A DNA stretch of 64,000 nucleotides from Lineus longissimus. Taxonomy: Eukaryota > Nemertea > Pilidiophora > Heteronemertea > Lineidae. The notes under the pieces were generated by a model. It had not been told where the DNA came from. It did no database searches and saw only the letters and a program-made list of their open reading frames with translations. The stretch covers positions 1 to 64,000 of the forward strand of contig NC_088321.1 in assembly GCF_910592395.1 (NCBI RefSeq). The letters are read 5' to 3'. Of the stretch, positions 34,537 through 45,700 are shown one piece after another. A program made the translations under genes and the position numbers. Each line of letters begins with the position of its first letter. The first letter of the stretch is position 1.

Positions 34537-35048
34537 CCTCCACGTCAGAAACAAGCTCCGGCCTCCACGTCAGAAACAAGCTCCGGCCTCCACGTCAGAA
34601 ACAAGCTCCGGCCTCCACGTCAGAAACAAGCTCCGGCCTCCACGTCAGAAACAAGCTCCGGCCTCCACGTCAGAAACAAGCTCCGGCCTCCACGTCAGAA
34701 ACAAGCTCCGGCCTCCACGTCAGAAACAAGCTCCGGCCTCCACGTCAGAAACAAGCTCCGGCCTCCACGTCAGAAACAAGCTCCGGCCTCCACGTCAGAA
34801 ACAAGCTCCGGCCTCCACGTCAGAAACAAGCTCCGGCCTCCACGTCAGAAACAAGCTCCGGCCTCCACGTCAGAAACAAGCTCCGGCCTCCACGTCAGAA
34901 ACAAGCTCCGGCCTCCACGTCAGAAACAAGCTCCGGCCTCCACGTCAGAAACAAGCTCCGGCCTCCACGTCAGAAACAAGCTCCGGCCTCCACGTCAGAA
35001 ACAAGCTCCGGCCTCCACGTCAGAAACAAGCTCCGGCCTCCACGTCAA
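34537..35048. repeat. 25-bp minisatellite x21
   Basis: About 21 essentially identical copies of a unit containing CCTCCACGTCAGAAACAAGC. Period 25 is not a multiple of 3, yet more than one plus frame stays open for ~200 codons; these frames have no domain and are not called genes. Confidence 0.96.
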
Positions 35049-35383
35049 GAAACGAGGTCGACCGACAGAGCTATGTAGACTATTTCTAGTGTGCAACAAA
35101 AATAGATGCCCAATATCCATTTCCACTTACACTACGACCCATTTTCAGCTCCTTGCAAAACGACAACAACCTTTATGTCAAGGACTACAAAAAATGGGAA
35201 TTGTTCATAACAGCTGATTTACAGGTGAACAAAAATACAACTAATCGCCAGAGGTTACCACAGTTGATTATATTGTTACCTAGGTTACCTGAATCAGGGG
35301 CGATTATCTCTTTTAGTGTAGAAAACATGATAAAATAGCAACCGATTAACAGCGATAAAACATTGGTGTAAAAGAAACCTCAC

Positions 35384-35504
35384 CCCAGTACGATTCAAGT
35401 CCCTGGGATGAGGATTCATCTCTCTCATAATCTCAAATTGCGGGTCAATTTCTCTCAGCTCGAGGAGCACCTGCTGAACCTCATCCCCAGTATGATTAAA
35501 AAAC
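35384..35504 (-). CDS. Unassigned candidate exon downstream of ADAM10
   Basis: Acceptor TTGTCGCCAG, donor GGG/GTGAGG, 121 bp. Peptide FFNHTGDEVQQVLLELREID then EIMREMNPHPRDLNRTG. Protein-like, unrecognised. It lies about 280 bp beyond the ADAM10 stop on the same strand, so it probably belongs to another gene. Exon start and end share a related stretch, AATC-TACTGGGG-TGAGGTT, which suggests it arose by or was touched by tandem duplication. Confidence 0.4.
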
Positions 35505-35787
35505 CTGGCGACAAGGTTAGACCACATTATTATGATAAAATCTTACACAACAAACATTTTACAAAATATCTAAAACTTCCTAGCAACGGAGTTGCTTACT
35601 TCTATTTATAACCTCAGTGTGACCGGAACCAGAACCGGTGTGACCTTGAATGTCAACATAACTTCAGCTCAGGAAAAAATAACCTTGTGACGAGGTTAAT
35701 TGGCATCAAAGATATTCACAATCATTTCAAATCCAGAAAGGCTTCATTGAAAATGCGAATGACGATTGTGTAAGCTTGACCTTGACC

Positions 35788-36732
35788 CTATACCCAGCCT
35801 TTCTTGCCTTGACCTTTTATCTTTGGTTGATTGTGACGCCTCCTGTTCCTGCCTGCCGGAGATGAGTTGGATGACGGCGGTGTTTGGTGCACGATTTGTT
35901 GCGGGATCCGCACGACGCTTGGTGATGATTGAACGTAGTATGGATTCTGCACACAGTTTGATGATGTCATAGCACACTGTGACGGTGTCATAGCGCATTG
36001 TGATGATGTCATAGGGCACTGTGATGATGTCATAGCACACTGAGGTGATGTCACCAAATTTTGCGGCAACGCCATTGTAGGCTCACGTGTAGAAAGATTA
36101 GCACATTGTGATGTTCTAGCACAGTCTGATGATGTCATACAACAATCTGGTGACATCATCACTCCTTGTGTAGATGCCACCACATACTCTGATGATGTCA
36201 TCACACACTGTTGAGGAATCCCTGTTTCGGCTGATGTCATGTATTCAGCTGCAGATGCCCCTGACAACGGGTTAGTATGCACAACAAAGTTTTGATTATG
36301 AATGATTTGAGGTGTAGAGTTGGCACTTGAAGTACAGCATGAACTGTGTACGTGCTGCAAGGTCTGACAACCTGGATTACGTGTCGTCACGAAGTGTTTT
36401 GTATGCTCCACATAAGGCGATGATGTCATAAATGGTGTCCTACCAGGTGTTGCCACCAAATGGGTCACTACCGCCTGCTCCGGTATGACGTCCGGCCCAT
36501 ATGGTGACAACCCTTGTGGTGGAAACCTTGCCCCCATGACAGAAACAGCACCATACTTCTGGGGCCCAGGATACCCATATGCAGCTGTGAGTGGTTTTGG
36601 TGAAGATCCTGATTTTGATAGTCCTGGATATACAGCCTGCCCTTCAGTCACTTCTTCCCCATGAGGATTCACCCACTTCTCTGCCCGCTTTCTCCGTGGT
36701 AGCCGCTTACTGCACAGCTTGACAAATAACGC
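35788..36732 (-). CDS. ADAM10: ADAM10 last exon: TM end and long cytoplasmic tail
   Basis: 945 bp with stop TAG at 35788, acceptor [32 protein letters not shown] finishes the membrane helix and gives the basic stop-transfer. The tail is about 300 residues, against roughly 55 in vertebrate ADAM10. It is rich in Ser, Thr, Gln, Met and Pro, with repeated [14 protein letters not shown] units encoded by a degenerate 21-bp repeat around TGATGATGTCATAGC (35950-36230), and ends [19 protein letters not shown]. Confidence 0.9.
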   Translation of the reverse strand, partial: ALFVKLCSKRLPRRKRAEKWVNPHGEEVTEGQAVYPGLSKSGSSPKPLTAAYGYPGPQKYGAVSVMGARFPPQGLSPYGPDVIPEQAVVTHLVATPGRTPFMTSSPYVEHTKHFVTTRNPGCQTLQHVHSSCCTSSANSTPQIIHNQNFVVHTNPLSGASAAEYMTSAETGIPQQCVMTSSEYVVASTQGVMMSPDCCMTSSDCARTSQCANLSTREPTMALPQNLVTSPQCAMTSSQCPMTSSQCAMTPSQCAMTSSNCVQNPYYVQSSPSVVRIPQQIVHQTPPSSNSSPAGRNRRRHNQPKIKGQGKKGWV

Positions 36733-39700
36733 CTGAAATGACAAATCAAGACAAAATAATCCAATCAGAACTGTACAATTCAATAGACAATACCTGTCTG
36801 TGTTATGTCTCAATATGATATGTATACAACAGTCACTCTATAAAGTGTCTATAGCAATGATTCAAGTGTTTCAACAGCCTTAGGCAAGAGTATTTTAATA
36901 CCTCGTTTACCGAACGTTTTACACCAAACTTTTTAAGCGGCTCTCAGAAAATAAAAATAAAAATTTTCAGAGATTTTTTGACTTCTTGAACCTATCCTGG
37001 TAAAATTTCTGAGAGGAGGCAATAAAAAAAAATTATTTTCACAATGAATTTTTTTTCACAGCCAGTTCACAGTACTTACTAAGAAGATGAGTAGAGCTAA
37101 TCCTATGCCACCAACAACATACCAATGCCTCATCACCCATTCCTTCATATTCTCACGCCCTTTCTCTGAGAAGAGATAGCGGCGCAGAATACTCAGTGGT
37201 CCTGACGGGTCAACCTGAAAAAAAATTGGTTTTCTCCGATGAAGGAATATTAATATGCAGTTTTATAACTACCTGTTTAGCAGACCAGAGGCTCCCCCCC
37301 CCCCCCTCCCTCCACCACCAATACCAACTATACCAGTATTCCTAACAATTATTCCCCCTCCCCTGTCACTATGACAGTTAAGGTGGAGAGGTTCAAAAAT
37401 ATCACATTTGAATGGTTTATCTCCTGTATGAATTCTGACAGCTACAGGTTTAACAATCATTAAATATCCACGACATGTTATCATGTTCTTGGTGTCAGTT
37501 TTTGGATGAGTGTGGATACGTTTGTAACAAAAACTACAAAACCACTCAAGATATGGAATTGAATTTTTGTTCAGGGACTGTTTACATTAGTAACATATTT
37601 CTTATGATATCCAATACATCGATTTGCTGGTATTTTAATTTCGTTCGTCATTTTGGATTTTGGTGACCATCATTAATTAGGGTGAGAGTTCAGGTCTTGG
37701 TGACAAGCTTCTTTGTGGTTCGCTCCCTGTTTTATGCATGTTGAACCTCATCAAATGTAGAGCTATCGATCAGTCGTTAACTGGTGTACGATTACTCAGA
37801 TATCTGGTTTTTCATTATTTCCCCTCCCCTGTCTATCTGACAGTAAGATGGAGAGGTTCAAAAAGAAAGAATCTCGAAATTTCGCGGTATCCGTCTTCGG
37901 TGACAGATATGCTGATGAGAGGTGACACTGTTAGAAGACGTACCTCAGAAATTCAATCATTTTTGTGGTTTGGTTCTTTGGGTCATTCTAAATACTTTGG
38001 TGTCAATAACTTTAAAACCGTTAAATATATGGAAACAGAATGTCTTTTCAAAAGCTAAGTGCATAACCAATAGATTTCTAATGCTTCTTAAAAAGAAAAT
38101 TGAATGTTAATTTCATTTTTGAGGTCATATTTAGTATTTGGTTCCGCTATGAACTTGAGGCAAATTTCAGGTGTCAATTAAACTTGTGTCATAGAGAAGT
38201 TTAACCTCGCTCCTAGGCTGGATTCACTCAGAGAGGTGGTCAACCTCTGCCACAGGGGCGCTACATTGCTGGATTCACTCAGAGAGGTGGTCAACCTCTG
38301 CCACAGGGGCGCTACATTACTGGATTCACTCAGAGAGGTGGTCAACCTCTGCCACAGGGGCGCTACATTACTGGATTCACTCAGAGAGGTGGTCAAGGTT
38401 CTGAAAGGCAGCAAAGCCTGTGAAACAATCCTGCACAAACTTGCAGGACATTCAAGAATGTAGAGCCAAACAAGAGGGTTTCCTTTCCATTGTGGGCAGA
38501 GGTGTGTGGAGCAACCATCTAATGGTGGTGACAGAAATCAGAAAGATATCCCTCCCTTGCCTATATGACAGTGAAATGGAGTGGGATTTCCCCTTCCCGA
38601 CCTATATTGTCTGACTTCAAGTATGATTTCCCCTCCCCTGCCTATCTGACAGTGAAATGGAGAGGTCCAAAATATTCAATCAGGATCACTCCTGAGATCT
38701 TTTTCGATATACAGAGTCGAGATGTCTACAGCTGACTACCAGAACAAGCACATACCCACAAGGTTTCATCATTTTCTTGGTGCAGGTCTTGATCAATTCT
38801 CTAAACATCAGTAACTTAAGACTAGAAAACGATACGAGATATAGAATTCATATTGTGTTGGTGAATTGATGAGGACACAAATTATTTTTTAGTGAGTTCT
38901 GAATATTCAATTTGAACTAATTTGAATTGATTGTGACCCTGTATTTGGAATAGACATGGCAGTAGGCCACGTACTCACCTCCCTGCATTTGGAATAGACA
39001 TCGCAGTAGCCCATGTAGTTGTTGCAAGGCATTCCCGGCTTGGCCATAATGTCTGGAACATTGTACGGTGCGCGGTTCCATTGTTTTGATGTTCTGAAAA
39101 ACATATCAATAGTTATGTTTTTTCTTCACTATTGGTATCTGTGAGACAACACAGACCCAAGATGCACGTTAACTTATAGTGCACAAGTAATCTCCATGAC
39201 ATGTTCCCCTCAATAGATATGATAAGCCCCATAGACATGAGGTTAACCAAAGCACAATCCTATTATAACCTTGTCCCCACTTGATCACTTGCATGGCTTG
39301 TCCTCTCCTGGCTCACAGCAACACATGTGTGATAAGACCCTCAGCTATGAGGTTGCCCAAGCGTTATCCCCTTATAACCTTGTCCCCATGTACTCACTTG
39401 CATGGCTTGCCCTCTCCAGGCTCACGACAACACAGATGACATAAGACTTGGTCCTTCCAGTCACCAACTTTCTTTGGTGCACACTGGCATGATTCAAGGC
39501 CATAAACAAGGCAGATGGAGCCTGTACACTCCTGCAAGGTAAAAAGGCAAGTTGATAAAGCCTGGCAGATGGAGCAGCCAGTAACGTTTCATCATCACAC
39601 TGATACTTACCCCTTGGTAACAGACTGAGTCATCATCACACTGATACTTACCCCTTGGTAACAGACTGAGTCATCATCACACTGATACTTACCCCCTTGG

Positions 39701-42700
39701 TAACAGACTGAGTCATCATCACATTGATACTTACCCCTTCGTAACAGACTGAGTCATCATCACACTGATACTTACCCCTTGGTAACAGACTGAGTCATCA
39801 TCACACTGATACTTACCCCTTGGTAACAGACTGAGTCATCATCACACTGATACTTACCCCTTGGTAACAGACTGAGTCATCATCACACTGATACTTACCC
39901 CTTGGTAACAGACTGAGTCATCATCACACTGATACTTACCCCTTGGTAACAGACTGAGTCATCATCACACTGCGTCCGATTCGGTTTGTGAGCTGCTTCT
40001 GGACATGGGGCAGCAAAGCCAGTGGAAAACCGTTAAGGAAACGATACAATCATAAAGCCAGGTGACTCAATCTGAGTAATGGATAATACTACAATCATAA
40101 AGCCAGGTGACTCAATCTGAGTAATGGATAATACTACAATCATAAAGCCAGGTGACTCAATCTGAGTAATGGATAATACTACAATCATAAAGCCAGGTGA
40201 CTCAATCTGAGTAATGGATAATACTACAATCATAAAGCCAGGTGACTCAATCTGACTAATGGATAATACTACAATCATAAAGCCAGGTGACTCAATCTGA
40301 CTAATGGATAATACTGGTGACTCAGCTACAGACCCACACATTACAATCTTCTTCACCAACATCAACACCTGTTGCTAGGTGATGGCGTACAATAATGTTA
40401 CCATTCTGGAGTCTCATTTAACATTCAAAAGGATATTCACAATATGATGGCTTGGTGCAGGTGGTTTCCTCGCGGCACACTCGGTAGTGAGATCTGCCCA
40501 CCAGGCGGCATTTGCCTGTACAACACGGACCTTCACTTGGGCTGCAAGTAAACAATAACACGTTCGACGTCATGTTGTTACCAGGCAACTGTTCCTATCA
40601 CAACCACTTTCAGCCATGTTGCCAGGCAACTGTTCCTATCACAACCACTTTCAGCCATGTTACCAGGCAACTGTTCCTATCACAACCACTTTCAGCCATG
40701 TTGCAAGGCAACTGTTTCTAAACCTACTCACCTGCATACAGCACCAGGTTTAAGGGTACATGGTGGCTCAGCAGGATGTGGGTTAGACTTCTGTGGGTAG
40801 CAACAGTTCTCACGGCAATCACCCTCCCAACCACAGTCACACTGCTCGCCAGGCTCAACGATCTCATTACCACAGATGGCGCCGGTGTAGACTGAAATAA
40901 AGAAGACGACATTCAGGAACCTGGATTTGAGTCATCCGCTAGGTGGTGCTGTGAGTGTATGACATGTTGCCTAGCAACCACCACTCTATACAGCTAAACA
41001 GATCAACTGGGCTGCACATTGAAGCTCCTCAACAAACAACCCTATAAATTCAACTCCTGAAGGATGGGTTAGGGTTAGTGTTACCAGGGTTCCACTGTAC
41101 TTACTTATGAAGCAGCCTGCACTGCTCCGTGGGTTCCACTGTACTTACTTATGAAGCAGCCTGCACTGCTCCGTGGGTTCCACTGTACTTACTTATGAAG
41201 CAGCCTGCACTGCTCTGTGGGTTCCACTGTACTTACTTATGAAGCAGCCTGCACTGCTCCTTGCTTTAGCAGCGATGACCATACTCATACTGTCCTTGCT
41301 ACACTGCGAAAACTTATTGTTATTGGGCTTATCCCCCGACGTGGCTCTTGCAAACATGATATAGTTGCCTATCTCTCCACCAGGGGCGCAGTCCTTTGTC
41401 TCCGGGTCATGTTGCGAGCCCATGTTGTGGCCAATCTCGTGAGCTAGGGTGACGTGCGAGACGGTCGACGGCACATCTTTGCCGTAGTTGAGCGTGGTAA
41501 CGATCCCTGAGTTGAGACTTTTCATACTGCCTCGGAAGAACTGAAATTGATAACAAAGAAATTGTTATTTGGAAGGTGTCACTCTCATCTTCACCACATA
41601 CAATAGTTTTGTAAATTCAACTTGGCCTTTAATGAGTGTAGTTCCACCAATGGTAGGCATATTTTATAACTGTAGGGCATTATCTCTCAGTTCAGTTTGA
41701 GAGTTGATGGGGTGGGAAGCCAAGCAAGGCTGTGTTTGAGGTTGGTTTGCTGTGCCGACTTCCTAAAATGGCCACTGGGGTTTGGTGAATGCAGGACTCC
41801 TAGGGGTGACCAATGCTTCACTTATCAACCGATTCTCTAGACTTACCCCATTCTGTTCACAAACTCCTCCTGCATTCTGTAGATCACCCGTCCACGCCAA
41901 CCCCAATGTCCCACCATCAAAATCACGATATGTGAACATATAGGCCAGGCAAAAGTCGTTATAATTATCCTCAGAAAATAACTCCAGGTACTTCTCAACA
42001 CCGTATCGTCCATTGTATTTATATCCTGGGATGTAAGGGTTCGTGTGTACTTTAATACGCTTGATGATGAAGTTGATGTTATCCTCCACTTCGTCTTGAT
42101 CAAAATCTGCAGAATAAATGTCCAGATGGTATTCATTCTGAAACGTTCATCATACGATAGCCTAAGAGTAACGTCTGCTACTGGGCTCAACATGAGATGT
42201 TCTCCCCCAAACCAAAGAAAGGCTGTCCCTTCTTCCTCATATCTTGCTAATAAACAATGGGTATCCCCCCCCCACCCCTCACGGGCGAAATCTGGTGGTA
42301 TTTCTACAACCATTTCTTACATCTTCAATTTGTTTTGAGACAGCGTGAGATGATCACTTTCTCTCCCCACCCCTCACGGGCGAAATCTGGTGGTATTTCT
42401 ACAACCATTTCTTACATCTTCAATTTGTTTTGAGACAGCGTGAGATGATCACTTTCTCTCCCCACCCCTCACGGGCGAAATCTGGTGGTATTTCTACAAC
42501 CATTTCTTACATCTTCAATTTGTTTTGAGACAGCGTGAGATGATCACTTTCTCTCCCCACCCCTCACGGGCGAAATCTGGTGGTATTTCTACAACCATTT
42601 CTTACATCTTCAATTTGTTTTGAGACAGCGTGAGATGATCACTTTCTCTCCCCACCCCTCACGGGCGAAATCTGGTGGTATTTCTACAACCATTTCTTAC

Positions 42701-45700
42701 ATCTTCAATTTGTTTTGAGACAGCGTGAGATGATCACTTTCTCTCCCCACCCCTCACGGGCGAAATCTGGTGGTATTTCTACAACCATTTCTTACATCTT
42801 CAATTTGTTTTGAGACAGCGTGAGATGATCACTTTCTCTCCCCACCCCTCACGGGCGAAATCTGGTGGTATTTCTACAACCATTTCTTACATCTTCAATT
42901 TGTTTTGAGACAGCGTGAGATGATCACTTTCTCTCCCCACCCCTCACGGGCGAAATCTGGTGGTATTTCTACAACCATTTCTTACATCTTCAATTTGTTT
43001 TGAGACAGCGTGAGATGATCACTTTCTCTCCCCACCCCTCACGGGCGAAATCTGGTGGTATTTCTACAACCATTTCTTACATCTTCAATTTGTTTTGAGA
43101 CAGCGTGAGATGATCACTTTCTCTCCCCACCCCTCACGGGCGAAATCTGGTGGTATTTCTACAACCATTTCTTACATCTTCAATTTGTTTTGAGACAGCG
43201 TGAGATGATCACTTTCTCTCCCCACCCCTCACGGGCGAAATCTGGTGGTATTTCTACAACCATTTCTTACATCTTCAATTTGTTTTGAGACAGCGTGAGA
43301 TGATCACTTTCTCTCCCCACCCCTCACGGGCGAAATCTGGTGGTATTTCTACAACCATTTCTTACATCTTCAATTTGTTTTGAGACAGCGTGAGATGATC
43401 ACTTTCTCTCCCCACCCCTCACGGGCGAAATCTGGTGGTATTTCTACAACCATTTCTTACATCTTCAATTTGTTTTGAGACAGCGTGAGATGATCACTTT
43501 CTCTCCCCACCCCTCACGGGCGAAATCTGGTGGTATTTCTACAACCATTTCTTACATCTTCAATTTGTTTTGAGACAGCGTGAGATGATCACTTTCTCTC
43601 CCCACCCCTCACGGGCGAAATCTGGTGGTATTTCTACAACCATTTCTTACATCTTCAATTTGTTTTGAGACAGCGTGAGATGATCACTTTCTCTCCCCAC
43701 CCCTCACGGGCGAAATCTGGTGGTATTTCTACAACCATTTCTTACATCTTCAATTTGTTTTGAGACAGCGTGAGATGATCACTTTCTCTCCCCACCCCTC
43801 ACGGGCGAAATCTGGTGGTATTTCTACAACCATTTCTTACATCTTCAATTTGTTTTGAGACAGCGTGAGATGATCACTTTCTCTCCCCACCCCTCACGGG
43901 CGAAATCTGGTGGTATTTCTACAACCATTTCTTACATCTTCAATTTGTTTTGAGACAGCGTGAGATGATCACTTTCTCTCCCCACCCCTCACGGGCGAAA
44001 TCTGGTGGTATTTCTACAACCATTTCTTACATCTTCAATTTGTTTTGAGACAGCGTGAGATGATCACTTTCTCTCCCCACCCCTCACGGGCGAAATCTGG
44101 TGGTATTTCTACAACCATTTCTTACATCTTCAATTTGTTTTGAGACAGCGTGAGATGATCACTTTCTCTCCGTACAAATCAAGATTATTCGACACTTCTT
44201 GTACATCGATCCCTTTGCATTCTGAATAGCATCATATTACCAAGGTAATAGTTGCCATGGTTACCATTTTTAAACAGGTTTCCAGACATACTGTGTTTCA
44301 GTTCGATACATTGATCGAAGCCAAGTGAGGATTAGTGATGGCTGTGAAAAAACAGCCAGTGAAGAATCCACGATAGATCAGCAATGGAGAACTTTCCACG
44401 GTAAAGGTGTTATTCTACTGCAGCGAGTTACCATCTCACTTTTACCACTTCCACAGTTGGTGGACAGTTGCAGAACCAAAACTTGCATCGAAACTAATCG
44501 AGCGCCTGTGAAGCTCCACTGTTTCCGACCATTACCACAATAGGGGAAAGTGGCATTCAAAATAAGTATTGTGTTACGTCCACCTGGTAAAGAACGCATG
44601 CAATCACTCTGCCTCTAGCCAATCATTCGTTACACCGTGCTGATCAAAACTCTTCATTTGGTCACTTTAATCTATTGCCAAAATTCCATACACATGTAAA
44701 CTAGATTTTAATCTCTTCATCTTCCCTGATTGGCTATTGGCTAGCTGTCATCGCTAACTCAGCTACTCCAGTTTCATCACCACGACAACATGGCTATCGC
44801 AGCATATCCACCACAATCAATGGACCCTAGATCTCATTGAACACATTCCCAATTGATTGGATGTTTCCAGTGACTGGGACAATTTGGAAAGAAGATTACT
44901 TCGTGATCAGTAATAGAATGCTGTCATTTCACAGAATACAAGCGTTATTTAAAACTTGAAGTCTCAACCAGAGGAACAGGCTTGAATGAGAGCAGTTCAG
45001 AGCAACCCAGAATAAAACGAATCGCGACACACATTGGGGGAGAGTGTCCTACACATTCGTGACAACCAGCGGTCGTTCATACCAGGTCACCCCTCTTGCT
45101 ACACATTCGTGACAACCAGTGGTCGTTCATACCAGGTCACCCCTCTTGCTACACATTCGTGACAACCAGTGGTCGTTCATACCAGGTCACCCCTCTTGCT
45201 ACACATTCGTGACAACCAGCAGTCGTTCTAACCAGGTCACCCCTCTTGCTACACATTCGTGACAACCAGCGGTCGTTCAGACCAGGTCACCCCTCTTGCT
45301 ACACATTCGTGACAACCAGCGGTCGTTCTAACCAGGTCACCCCTCTTGCTACACATTCGTGACAACCAGCGGTCGTTCATACCAGGTCACCCCTCTTGCT
45401 ACACATTCGTGACAACCAGTGGTCGTTCATACCAGGTCACCCCTCTTGCTACACATTCATGACAACCAGCGGTCGTTCATACCAGGTCACCCCTCTTGCT
45501 ACACATTCGTGACAACCAGCGGTCGTTCTAAAATGTCTTGAAGAAAAACTATTTAACTCACCTATGATTCTATAGATGGCGTTAACTCCCTGCACATGTT
45601 GTGTAAGCTGCTCAATGACGGCCTCCACATTATATCCTTGTTTCTTATAAAACAAGTGATCGGCCTGCATGTATAACAAACACGTCGTTTTCGTCGGGTC

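Noticed and set aside
34407-35089. Plus-strand frames of ~200 codons
   Set aside because: 25-bp minisatellite read in more than one frame with the same peptide shifted; not a protein.
39595-39978. CRISPR-like array (regular repeats)
   Set aside because: Period is constant with no unique spacers; eukaryotic context; the repeat is a copied exon end.
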